Shown: in pieces, positions 45,080 through 52,947 of the stretch
Position numbering within the stretch: the stretch's first letter is position 1
How the letters are laid out: each line of letters opens with the position of its first letter
From: Pseudomonas sp. PSE14
GTDB taxonomy: Bacteria > Pseudomonadota > Gammaproteobacteria > Pseudomonadales > Pseudomonadaceae
Length of the DNA stretch: 64,000 nt
Direction of reading: 5' to 3'
Assembly (NCBI RefSeq): GCF_029203285.1
Contig: NZ_CP115669.1
Coordinates: 62,001 to 126,000 of the forward strand
Notes under the pieces: generated by a model
The model's database searches: none
Told to the model about the DNA's origin: nothing
What the model saw: the letters and a program-made list of their open reading frames with translations, nothing else
Made by a program: the position numbers and the translations under genes

Positions 45080-46198
45080 TCAGCCGTTCTTGCGCACGAT
45101 CTGGCCGTCACGGCACATCAGGCACGCGGCGACGATGTCGTCTTCCAGGTTCACCGTGAAGCCTTCGGCGGTCAGGGTGAGCTTGAGGAAGTCGAGCAGG
45201 TTGCGTGCGTAGAGTGCGGAGGCGTCCGCCGGCACCAGTGCGGCCAGGTTGCTCAGGCCGACGATGGTCACGCCGTGCTTGACCACGACCTGGTCGGCCT
45301 CGGTCAGCGGGCAGTTGCCGCCTTGGGATGCCGCGAGGTCGATGACCACCGAGCCCGGCTTCATCTCGGCGACGGTCGCCTCGTGCAGCAGGGTCGGCGC
45401 CTTGCGGCCCGGGATCAGTGCGGTGGTGATGACGATGTCCGACTGCTTGGCGCGCTCATGCACGGCCTTGGCCTGGCGCTCCATCCACGAAGCCGGCATC
45501 GGACGGGCATAGCCGCCAACGCCTTCGGCGCACTCGCGCTCTTCGTCGGTCTCGTAGGGCACGTCGACAAACTTGGCGCCCAGGGATTCGATCTGCTCCT
45601 TCACCGCCGGGCGTACGTCCGACGCCTCGATCACCGCGCCCAGGCGCTTGGCCGTGGCGATGGCCTGCAGGCCAGCAACGCCGGCGCCGAGGATCAGCAC
45701 GCGGGCGGCCTTAACGGTGCCGGCTGCGGTCATCAGCATGGGCATGAAGCGCGGGTAGTGGTTGGCAGCGAGCATCACGGCCTTGTAGCCGGCGATGTTG
45801 GCCTGGGAGGAGAGCACGTCCAGGCTCTGCGCGCGGGAAGTACGCGGCGCGGCCTCGAGGGCGAAGGCGGTGATGCCGCGTTCGGCCATGCGGGCGATGT
45901 TCTCATTGTTGAAGGGGTTGAGCATGCCGATCAGCACGGTACCCGGCTTCATCTGCGCCAGCTCGCTTTCGCTGGGCGCGACAACCTTCAGCACAAGCTC
46001 TGCACCGAAGGCATCGGCGGCAGTGCCGATCTTCGCACCAACGGCTTCGTAAGCGGCATCCGGCTGGCTGGCGCTGACGCCCGCACCGCTCTGAATGACG
46101 ACCTGATGGCCTTGCCCGATCAGTTTCTTGACCGTCTCCGGCGTTGCTGCGACCCGCGTCTCACCGGCTTGGGTCTCGAGGGGTACACCGATCTGCAC
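45080..46198 (-). CDS. pntAA: NAD(P) transhydrogenase alpha subunit, NAD-binding part
   Basis: A 372-residue soluble subunit related to alanine dehydrogenase. It begins QIGVPLETQAGETRVAATPE and has the NAD motif VLILGAGVAGLQAIATAKRL in the middle. I prefer GTG 46198 because AGGAG lies 8 nt before it; TTG 46204 would also be in frame but sits 2 nt from that site. First gene of the pnt operon. Confidence 0.93.
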   Translation of the reverse strand: MQIGVPLETQAGETRVAATPETVKKLIGQGHQVVIQSGAGVSASQPDAAYEAVGAKIGTAADAFGAELVLKVVAPSESELAQMKPGTVLIGMLNPFNNENIARMAERGITAFALEAAPRTSRAQSLDVLSSQANIAGYKAVMLAANHYPRFMPMLMTAAGTVKAARVLILGAGVAGLQAIATAKRLGAVIEASDVRPAVKEQIESLGAKFVDVPYETDEERECAEGVGGYARPMPASWMERQAKAVHERAKQSDIVITTALIPGRKAPTLLHEATVAEMKPGSVVIDLAASQGGNCPLTEADQVVVKHGVTIVGLSNLAALVPADASALYARNLLDFLKLTLTAEGFTVNLEDDIVAACLMCRDGQIVRKNG

Positions 46199-46204
46199 TC
46201 GCAA

Positions 46205-46754
46205 ATCTCCTGCGTGATCCTGGGATTGTCCGGGCTACTACGTTGGCGACCCGGGTTATCGAACTGGCAACGGTCTTTTCTTGTTTTAGTGGCCGGGCGG
46301 GTGACCCGGTGGCCGCGGCATTGTGCAATCTAGCCTGGAGGGCTTCAAGAAGTTCTGGAGTGGTACGCAGCGATAACTACAAGTCACGTTTCGACCCGTA
46401 ATTTTCCGGTCGCCGCCGAGGCCGCGTGTGCCTTGGCGTTTAGCCTAATTGCCTATTGTGACCGGACGGAAACGTCATCCTCGCCGTGAATGACCACCCA
46501 TCAGAGGCTCCCCATACCCACCGAAAGGCCCGGTAATCCTGCAACAGGCTCATGCATAGGTGTTAATTAATGTTTCTAATATGGAGTATGAGTCATTACT
46601 GATGCCTGATTTCCTGTAGCAGATTTTTTACATTGACTACGGGGTCAGAAAATCCTGTGCGAGGCTTCAAATCCGCGCATTACGCCGGATCAGAGCCTAA
46701 GGAAGAGGTTTAGCAGAAAGTTCGCGGTTGTTCTGCCGGGGCGGGAATGACACA
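46205..46754. other. Gene-free region between pntAA and the Sco gene
   Basis: About 550 bp. No open frame here looks like a protein. It must contain the pnt promoter near its left end. An AT-rich patch covers about 46556-46640. A TTGACT at about 46634 lacks a matching -10. No REP element. Nothing else recognised. Confidence 0.4.
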
Positions 46755-46790
46755 GAAAAAACAACGGCCACCGTTATCGGGTGGCCGTTG
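46755..46790 (-). terminator. Rho-independent terminator of the cox assembly genes
   Basis: On the minus strand an 11-bp stem (CAACGGCCACC with GGTGGCCGTTG) and a 7-base loop are followed by six T. It lies 27 bp past the Sco stop codon and marks the end of the minus-strand cytochrome oxidase region. Confidence 0.85.
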
Positions 46791-46816
46791 GGGGTGAGAC
46801 ACGGTGTCGCGGGGGA

Positions 46817-47452
46817 TCAGTTGTTCGCGCTGATCACGCTGGGCAGTTGGGCCGCGAGCTTGTCGTTGTGCAGCGGGGCGCGGATGAAGCCGTGCTGGGT
46901 GCCGTCCGGGCCGATGATGACCAGGTTGCCGCTGTGGTCGACGGTGTAGTTGGGCTTGCTGGTGTCTGCCGGAATGTAAGGGATGCTCATGGCGTTGGCC
47001 AGCTTCTGCACGTTCTCTTCGGAGCCGGTGATGCCCTGGAAGCCGGCGTTGAAGAAGCCGAGGTATTCCTTGATGCGCGGCGCGGTATCGCGGTGCGGGT
47101 CGACGCTGACGAACACCACCTGCAGGTTCTTCGCCACTTCCGGCGGCAGCTTGGTCTGCAGTTCGCGCAGTTGCGCCAGGGTGGTGGGGCAGACGTCCGG
47201 GCAGAAGGTGTAGCCGAAGAACAGCAGGGACCACTTGTCCTTCAGGTTGGCGGTCTGGAACGGCTGGCCGTCCTGGTCGGTGAAGGTCAGGTCGGGCACG
47301 CTGCGGGTTTGCGGCAGGATCACGATGCCAGCGTCGAGCAGCACCGTCGGATCGAGCTGGTGGCGCTGGGTGAGCACCTTGTGGATGGTGAGGCCGAGGA
47401 TCAGGGCGACGATGGCGACGAGGATGAAGACGGTCTTGTTGACTCGGGTCAT
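46817..47452 (-). CDS. SCO1/SenC-family copper chaperone for cytochrome oxidase
   Basis: A 211-residue membrane-anchored periplasmic thioredoxin-fold protein. An N-terminal anchor covers about 8-24. Copper ligands are C84 and C88 (FCPDVCP) with a distal His, H173, in VDHSGNLVIIG. It delivers copper to the CuA site of CoxB. It is the last gene of the cox region, corresponding by order to PA0114 (senC). Confidence 0.93.
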   Translation of the reverse strand: MTRVNKTVFILVAIVALILGLTIHKVLTQRHQLDPTVLLDAGIVILPQTRSVPDLTFTDQDGQPFQTANLKDKWSLLFFGYTFCPDVCPTTLAQLRELQTKLPPEVAKNLQVVFVSVDPHRDTAPRIKEYLGFFNAGFQGITGSEENVQKLANAMSIPYIPADTSKPNYTVDHSGNLVIIGPDGTQHGFIRAPLHNDKLAAQLPSVISANN

Positions 47453-47521
47453 GGGGTACTCGTGGGTCGGGACGTCTGGGCTTTGAGCTGCTGTTCATAC
47501 CCTTGGCATGGGCGCGGCGAT

Positions 47522-47585
47522 GTTCGCGAGCAAGCTCGCTCCTACAGGGGAGTCCAGAATTGTAGGAGCGAGCTTGCTCGCGAAC
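47522..47585. repeat. REP-type repeat pair, opposite order
   Basis: Here the reverse unit (GTTCGCGAGCAAGCTCGCTC) comes first and the forward unit second, the opposite order from the pair at 1029. Located between cyoE and the Sco gene. Confidence 0.85.
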
Positions 47586-47590
47586 CGGCC

Positions 47591-48499
47591 TCAATAGTTC
47601 AGGTGCAGCGGCAGGTAGTGGTCCACCAGCAGCGCGATGAACAGCAGGAACAGGTAGGCGATAGAGTACTTGAAGGTCTTGATCGCCGCATGGGGCCGAC
47701 TGCCGCAATAGAGCGCCCAGGCCCAGTCGAGGAAGCGCGCGCCCAGGGCCAGCGCGGCGAGCAGGTAGACCAGCCCGGCCATGTGGATGACGAAGGGCAT
47801 CAGCGTCACCGCGAACAGCACCAGGGTGTAGAGCAGGATGTGCAGCTTGGTGTAGTGCTCGCCGTGGGTCACCGGCAGCATCGGAATGTCGGCCTTGGCG
47901 TACTCGTCCTTGCGGTGCAGGCACAGCGCCCAGAAGTGCGGCGGCGTCCAGGCGAAGATGATCAGCACCAGCAGCAGCGGTTCGGCGGACACCTGCCCGG
48001 TCACCGCGACCCAGCCCAGCAGCGGCGGGGCGGCGCCGGCGAGGCCGCCGATGACGATGTTCTGCGGCGTGGCGCGTTTGAGAAAGCCCGTGTAGAGCGC
48101 CGCGTAGCCCAGCAGAGAGGCCAGGGTCAGCCAGGCGGTGAGGGCGTTGGTGAACACCAGCAGCACTGCCATCCCGGCCACTGACAGCAGCATGGCGAAG
48201 CCCAGCGCGAGGGGCGGCGATACACGGCCCTCGGCCAGCGGGCGCTTGTGGGTGCGCGCCATGATCGAGTCGATGCGCCGGTCCACCACGTGGTTCACCG
48301 CCGCCGCGCCGCCGGCGCACAGGCCGATGCCGAGGTTGCCGAATACCAGCACCTGCCAGGACACGCCAGCCTTGGTAGCGAGCAGCATGCCGATCAGCGA
48401 GGTGATCAGCATGAGCAACACCACCTTGGGCTTGGTCAGTTCGAGCAGGTCGCGCCAGCTGGCGTGGCTGGATGTGCTGATGACGCTGGCCATGGTCAT
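47591..48499 (-). CDS. cyoE: Protoheme IX farnesyltransferase (heme O synthase)
   Basis: A 302-residue polytopic UbiA-family prenyltransferase converting heme B to heme O. The prenyl-diphosphate-binding motifs are AAAVNHVVDRRIDSIMART near 68-86 and a later aspartate region near HRKDEYAKADIPMLPV. About nine membrane segments. It lies 69 bp after the heme A synthase gene; together they make heme A for CoxA. Homologues are called ctaB or cyoE. Confidence 0.93.
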   Translation of the reverse strand: MTMASVISTSSHASWRDLLELTKPKVVLLMLITSLIGMLLATKAGVSWQVLVFGNLGIGLCAGGAAAVNHVVDRRIDSIMARTHKRPLAEGRVSPPLALGFAMLLSVAGMAVLLVFTNALTAWLTLASLLGYAALYTGFLKRATPQNIVIGGLAGAAPPLLGWVAVTGQVSAEPLLLVLIIFAWTPPHFWALCLHRKDEYAKADIPMLPVTHGEHYTKLHILLYTLVLFAVTLMPFVIHMAGLVYLLAALALGARFLDWAWALYCGSRPHAAIKTFKYSIAYLFLLFIALLVDHYLPLHLNY

Positions 48500-48568
48500 T
48501 TCTCCGTCTGGTGGATCGGGGCCGGCGCACCGTGGCGCCGGCCGGCCGTCGTGCTCAACCGTGCAATT

Positions 48569-49642
48569 TCAACCTTGAGAGGGGTAGGCCACCGGGCGCT
48601 CCAGGGCCTCCAGGGTGATCGGGCTGCTGGCGGGCAACTCGACGCGTTTCGCTGCGGGGGCGCGCACCCGATAGTTCACCAGCACCAGCATCAGCAGCAG
48701 GAAGGCGCCGCCGCCGTTGTGGGTCACCGCCACCGGCAGCGGCAGGTGCAGCAGCACGTTGCTGATCCCTAAGCCGATCTGGATCGACAGCCCCAGCAGC
48801 ATCAGCGCGGTGATGCCGATCAGCCCGTGGCGCTGGAGATTCCAGGCCAGCAGCAGGAGAACTGCTGTCACGCAGAGCGCGCCCATGCGGTGGGTCATGT
48901 GGATCGCCGTGCGCGCGTCGCTGTCGAGCTGGCCGCCCAGGTAGTTCGGGCCGATGTGCTGGGTGAGGTGGAAGCCGTTGGCGAAGTCCATGTCCGGCCA
49001 CCACTGGCCGTGGCACATCGGCAGGTCGACACAGGCCACCGCCGCGTAGTTGCTGCTGACCCAGCCGCCGAGGGCGATTTGCCCGATCACCAGCAGCAGG
49101 GCGAAGGCGGCGAGGGCGCGCAGGCGCGAGGGCAGTTGCAGCGGCGCGAAGGCGCCGGACAGGCGCAGGCTCAGCAGGAACAGCAGCGACAGCGTGGTGA
49201 AGCCTCCGAGCAAATGCGCGGTGACCACTTGCGGCCAGAGCTTGAGGGTGACCGTCCACATACCGAACGCGGCCTGGGCGATCACCACGCCGAGCAGCAG
49301 CAGCGGCAGGCGCAGCGGCTGTCCGTCACGGCCGCGGCGCACCAGTGCGTGGATGGCCAGGCCGAGGATCAGCAGGCCCAGGCTGCCGGCGAAGTAGCGA
49401 TGGATCATCTCGTTCCAGCCCTTCTGCGCCTCCACCGGAGCGTCCGGGAAACGCATCTCGGCGTGGGCCAGCTGCGCCTCGCTGGTCGGCACGTGGACGA
49501 AGCCATAGCAGCCGGGCCAGTCCGGGCAGCCGAGGCCGGCGTGGGTCAGGCGGGTATAGGCGCCCAGCAGGATCACCAGGAAGGCCAGTGCCGTCGCCAA
49601 TACGGCGACGTAGAAGGCGGGTTTGCGTGTTGCCTGGATCAT
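48569..49642 (-). CDS. ctaA: Heme A synthase (COX15/CtaA)
   Basis: A 357-residue polytopic protein with about eight membrane segments. The conserved GAYTRLTHAGLGCPDWPGCYG is at about 27-47, and paired heme-ligand histidines lie in EMIHRYFAGSLGLL and in the second repeat near IHMTHRMGALCV. It oxidises heme O to heme A. Minus strand, in line with cyoE. Confidence 0.93.
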   Translation of the reverse strand: MIQATRKPAFYVAVLATALAFLVILLGAYTRLTHAGLGCPDWPGCYGFVHVPTSEAQLAHAEMRFPDAPVEAQKGWNEMIHRYFAGSLGLLILGLAIHALVRRGRDGQPLRLPLLLLGVVIAQAAFGMWTVTLKLWPQVVTAHLLGGFTTLSLLFLLSLRLSGAFAPLQLPSRLRALAAFALLLVIGQIALGGWVSSNYAAVACVDLPMCHGQWWPDMDFANGFHLTQHIGPNYLGGQLDSDARTAIHMTHRMGALCVTAVLLLLAWNLQRHGLIGITALMLLGLSIQIGLGISNVLLHLPLPVAVTHNGGGAFLLLMLVLVNYRVRAPAAKRVELPASSPITLEALERPVAYPSQG

Positions 49643-49699
49643 GCGTCGCTCCCGATCTTGTTGTTGTCGTGGGGCTGGCGATTTCCGATCAAAAGAGCA

Positions 49700-50266
49700 T
49701 CAACCGATGTTGGACAGCTTCAGCAGCAGCTGCAGGTCCTTGAGGATCGACTTGCCGTCGGTCCCGGCGTCATAGCGCAGCACCAGGTTGCCGTGGGGGT
49801 CGACGATCCACAGTTGCGGCTTGGCGCCGGTGTGCTGGGTCGGCGTCAGGCCCAGGCGTTGCAGGCGCGGGTAATCCTTGTCGAGCAGGCTGGTGAACTC
49901 GGTCGGCAGCGGCTTGGCAAAGGCGAACACATGCTCGGCGCGGCTGGCCTCGCGACCCAGGCCGATGTTGATCTGGCGAGCCAGGTAGACCAGTTGCTGG
50001 CAGTCGCTGGCGCAGGTCTCGGGTGCGGTGACCAGCAGTTGCCAGTGTTCGCTCGCCTTGTCGGCCTGCACGCCGAGGTCGGCCGGGGTCTGCCCGGTGG
50101 CGATCAGGTCGCCGTGGTAGCTGCGGCCTTCCGGCACCCAGAACTGCAGCTTGTACATGGCGGTGGCGAGGATCATCGGGCCGAGGGTCACGCAGAGGAT
50201 CAGGATCAGCTGCAGACGGCCGCGGCGGCGGCTGGGCTGCTCATTCAGGGTCATGCTGGCGGTCAT
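49700..50266 (-). CDS. Membrane-anchored thioredoxin-fold-like protein of the cox cluster
   Basis: A 188-residue protein with one N-terminal membrane segment (LQLILILCVTLGPMILATAM, about 18-37) and a periplasmic domain with CASDCQQLVYLARQI. The C-x3-C pair resembles a reduced Sco/thioredoxin site, and it ends LWIVDPHGNLVLRYDAGTDG, like Sco proteins. Its start overlaps the SURF1 3' end by 26 bp. By order it corresponds to PA0111. A role in oxidase assembly is inferred from context. Confidence 0.78.
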   Translation of the reverse strand: MTASMTLNEQPSRRRGRLQLILILCVTLGPMILATAMYKLQFWVPEGRSYHGDLIATGQTPADLGVQADKASEHWQLLVTAPETCASDCQQLVYLARQINIGLGREASRAEHVFAFAKPLPTEFTSLLDKDYPRLQRLGLTPTQHTGAKPQLWIVDPHGNLVLRYDAGTDGKSILKDLQLLLKLSNIG

Positions 50267-50966
50267 GGTCGAAGGTCTCCCGTGCGCGACGGATGCCGAG
50301 GTAGAGGTAGAGGACTGTCAGTGCGAAGGCCAGGGCGAACCACTGCACGGCGTAGCCGACGTGGCGCTCCGGTGGCATGGCGACGATCGGCCAGTCGGTG
50401 TCGAGGGCGGCGTCGCCCGGTTCCAGGCGGATTTCCAGAGGCAGCCCTTGGCGGCCGAGTTGGTCCCACAGGGCAGGGGCGTCCACCTGGGTGACCAGGC
50501 GCGGCCAGCCGGCGACCGGCGCGAATGGCGTGGTGGGTGGCGGCAGGTAGGTCCAGGCGTCCAGCAGCAGGTCGTGGTCGGGCGTATCGATCCGTGGCGG
50601 CACGCGGCGATCCGGCCAGGCAGTCCAGCCGCGATTGACCAGCAGCCACTGGTGAGCGGTGCGGTCATAGAAGGGTTGCAGCACCTCGACGCCGGCATGG
50701 CCGTCGCGGGTGCGGTTGTCCAGCAGGACGGTGTGTTCGGCGTCGAGCTGGCCCTGCAGGCGCACTCGCACATAACTGCGCGGCGGCAGGCGTTCGAGTT
50801 CGGCGGCGGAGATCGGGTCCTGCTGGCGCTGGGTTTCGGCGGCGGTGAGCAGGATGCGCTTTTCGGCTGCGCGCGAGAGCTGCCAGCAGCCCAGGCCGAG
50901 CAGCACCGGCAGCAGCGCGAGCACCACCAGCGTCGGCGCAAGGCCGGGGCGGAAGGCCTGCGCCAC
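50241..50966 (-). CDS. SURF1-family cytochrome oxidase assembly protein
   Basis: About 241 residues from GTG 50966: an N-terminal membrane segment (LAPTLVVLALLPVLLGLGCW), the SURF1 motif LGCWQLSRAAEKR, a periplasmic domain with VLLDNRTRDGHAG and LLVNRGWTAWPDRR, and a C-terminal segment VQWFALAFALTVLYLYLG. Start is uncertain: TTG 51008 has a strong AAGGGGG site and would add 14 residues. The gene is divergent from the small membrane protein at 51054. Corresponds to PA0110 by order. Confidence 0.85.
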   Translation of the reverse strand: MAQAFRPGLAPTLVVLALLPVLLGLGCWQLSRAAEKRILLTAAETQRQQDPISAAELERLPPRSYVRVRLQGQLDAEHTVLLDNRTRDGHAGVEVLQPFYDRTAHQWLLVNRGWTAWPDRRVPPRIDTPDHDLLLDAWTYLPPPTTPFAPVAGWPRLVTQVDAPALWDQLGRQGLPLEIRLEPGDAALDTDWPIVAMPPERHVGYAVQWFALAFALTVLYLYLGIRRARETFDHDRQHDPE

Positions 50967-51053
50967 GCGGCTCGAACGGTGCGGAGTAGCGTGCTGGCTA
51001 TACTGCAAGACATCCCCCTTAACCCCAGTCCCCCCGCGGACAGGAGGCCGGTA

Positions 51054-51263
51054 ATGCTCAAAGCTGCGATCGTCCTGTTGTTGCTGGCGACCGTCGTCAG
51101 TCTGTTCAGTGGTCTGTTCTTTCTGGTCAAGGACGAGGGGCACGGTTCGCGGGTGGTCAACGCGTTGACCGTGCGTGTCACCCTTACCGCCCTGACTGTC
51201 GCTCTCATCGCCTGGGGCTTCTTCAGCGGCGAACTTGGTAGCTCCGCCCCCTGGCATTTCTGA
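51054..51263 (+). CDS. DUF2909-type small twin-helix membrane protein
   Basis: A 69-residue protein with two membrane segments (AAIVLLLLATVVSLFSGLFF and LTALTVALIAWGFFSG) joined by a polar loop VKDEGHGSRVV. AGGAGG precedes ATG 51054. It is the only plus-strand gene in the oxidase cluster, divergent from SURF1, and corresponds in position to PA0109. Probably an oxidase accessory or assembly subunit; function is not established. Confidence 0.85.
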   Translation: MLKAAIVLLLLATVVSLFSGLFFLVKDEGHGSRVVNALTVRVTLTALTVALIAWGFFSGELGSSAPWHF

Positions 51264-51277
51264 TTCCGCATTGCTTT

Positions 51278-51351
51278 TCGAGCTTGCTCGCGAACGCTTT
51301 TTTTCTGATGCCCCAGTGTTGGGCGGTTCGCGAGCAAGCTCGCTCCTACAG
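51278..51351. repeat. REP-type repeat pair with truncated left arm
   Basis: The right unit is complete (GTTCGCGAGCAAGCTCGCTC to CTACAG) but the left one begins at TCGAGCTTGCTCGCGAAC and lacks its GTAGGAGC part. It separates the DUF2909 gene from coxC. Confidence 0.8.
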
Positions 51352-51371
51352 GTCCTGCAATTTCTCCCGCC

Positions 51372-52259
51372 TCACAGCACGTAAACGAAGGTGAACAGCC
51401 CGACCCACACCACGTCGACGAAGTGCCAGTACCAGCTGGCCGCTTCGAAACCGAAGTGGTGTTCGGCGTCGAAGTGCCCGCGCAGGATGCGGATCAGCAT
51501 GATGGTCAGCATGATCGCGCCGATGGTCACGTGGGCGCCGTGGAAGCCGGTGAGCATGAAGAAGGTCGCGCCGTAGATGCCCGAGCCCAGGGTCAGGCCC
51601 AGTTCGCTGTAGGCCTCGTGATACTCGTAGGCCTGCAGCACCAGGAAGCAGGCGCCCAGCGCGATGGTCAGCGCCAGCCACAGCTTCAGCGGGGCGCGAT
51701 GGTTCTTCTTCAGCGCGTGGTGGGCGAAGGTCACGGTGAAGCTGGAGCTGACCAGCAGCAGGGTGTTGATCAGCGGCAGCTTCCACGGATCGATCACTTC
51801 CTTGGGCGGCGGGAACAGCTTGTTGTCCGGGTTGCTCAGCTGCGGCCAGCCCTGTTCGAACTGCGGCCAGAGCATGTGCGAGATGCCGTGGTGGCCTTCG
51901 CCGCCCAGCCATGGGTTGACGAAGTGGCGCACGTAGAACAGCGCGCCGAAGAAGGCGGCGAAGAACATAACCTCGGAGAAGATGAACCAGCTCATGCCCC
52001 AGCGGAACGAGCGGTCCATCTGCGGGCTGTACAACCCGCCACGGCTTTCCTTGATGACGTTGCCGAACCAGCCGAACAGCATGTAGGCCAGGATCAGTCC
52101 GCCGGCGAAGAAGATCCACGGGCCGTGGGACTGCGCCTTGCCGGCGCTCATGTCGTTCATCCAGGTGCCGACGCCGAACATCGTCACCAGCATGCCGATG
52201 GTGGCGATGATCGGCCACTTGCTCTGCGCGGGGACGTAATAGGGATCGTGGGTTGTCAT
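51372..52259 (-). CDS. coxC: Cytochrome c oxidase subunit III
   Basis: A 295-residue protein with seven expected membrane segments from ATG 52259 (MTTHDPYYVPAQSKWPIIAT). FIFSEVMFFAAFFGALFYVR and GFHGAHVTIGAIMLTIMLIR are characteristic of subunit III. The frame is open upstream but the family start is at 52259. It lies 22 bp after ctaG. Confidence 0.94.
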   Translation of the reverse strand: MTTHDPYYVPAQSKWPIIATIGMLVTMFGVGTWMNDMSAGKAQSHGPWIFFAGGLILAYMLFGWFGNVIKESRGGLYSPQMDRSFRWGMSWFIFSEVMFFAAFFGALFYVRHFVNPWLGGEGHHGISHMLWPQFEQGWPQLSNPDNKLFPPPKEVIDPWKLPLINTLLLVSSSFTVTFAHHALKKNHRAPLKLWLALTIALGACFLVLQAYEYHEAYSELGLTLGSGIYGATFFMLTGFHGAHVTIGAIMLTIMLIRILRGHFDAEHHFGFEAASWYWHFVDVVWVGLFTFVYVL

Positions 52260-52281
52260 TGTTGTTGTTCTCCTTTTCCGT

Positions 52282-52839
52282 TCAGCGCGTGTTACTGGCC
52301 ACGGGCGGCTTGCGGGAAGTGATGTCGAACAGCGTGTAAGCAAGGGTCAGGTGACGCACATCCTTGGGCAGGTCGCGGTCGACGATGAAGCGCACCGGCA
52401 TCTCGATGCGCTCACCCGGCTGCAGCACCTGCTGGGTGAAGCAGAAGCATTCGGTCTTGTGGAAATAGGTGGCCGCCACCGACGGCGCGATACTCGGGAT
52501 CGCTTGGGCGGTCATCGGTTTGTCGGTGGGGTTGCGGGCGACGAACAGCATCTGGTTCACCGCGCCCGGATGCACCACCAACTGCTCGGCCTCGGGGTGG
52601 AACTCCCAGACCATGTCGATGTTGTTGTTGGCGACGAACTGGATCTTCACCTCGCGCGACTGATCCACCACCTGGCCGTCGTCCCGGTAGGCGCTGCCGG
52701 AGGTCTTGCCGTTGATGCCCAGCGCCTTGCACATCACGTCGTACAGCGGCACCAGGGCGAAGCCGAAGGCGAACATGGCGACCACGGCAATGACCAGCCG
52801 GGTCACCAGCTTGCGCGTTTCGATGTTGCCGTCGCTCAT
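52282..52839 (-). CDS. ctaG: Cytochrome c oxidase assembly protein CtaG/Cox11
   Basis: A 185-residue membrane-anchored protein. An N-terminal segment (LVIAVVAMFAFGFALVPLYD) is followed by the periplasmic domain with the copper-binding CFCF motif in KTECFCFTQQVLQPGE. It inserts copper into the CuB site of CoxA. ATG 52839 (MSDGNIETRK) fits the family length. A REP pair lies between coxA and this gene. Confidence 0.94.
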   Translation of the reverse strand: MSDGNIETRKLVTRLVIAVVAMFAFGFALVPLYDVMCKALGINGKTSGSAYRDDGQVVDQSREVKIQFVANNNIDMVWEFHPEAEQLVVHPGAVNQMLFVARNPTDKPMTAQAIPSIAPSVAATYFHKTECFCFTQQVLQPGERIEMPVRFIVDRDLPKDVRHLTLAYTLFDITSRKPPVASNTR

Positions 52840-52855
52840 CTTGTTGTCCTCTTTT

Positions 52856-52935
52856 CGTAGGAGCGAGCTTGCTCGCGAACCACTTGAAGCCATGGCTTCC
52901 GGAGAAGCCGGTTCGCGAGCAAGCTCGCTCCTACA
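52856..52935. repeat. REP-type repeat pair between coxA and ctaG
   Basis: Complete inverted pair of the GTAGGAGCGAGCTTGCTCGC unit around a 34-bp spacer. It lies inside the presumed oxidase operon, where such elements often tune mRNA decay between genes. Confidence 0.85.
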
Positions 52936-52947
52936 AGAGCCAGTTCG

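Noticed and set aside
47522-47585. Repeat pair considered as a CRISPR fragment
   Set aside because: Only two units in opposite orientation with a palindromic core, and similar pairs are dispersed; no array of direct repeats and no cas genes.
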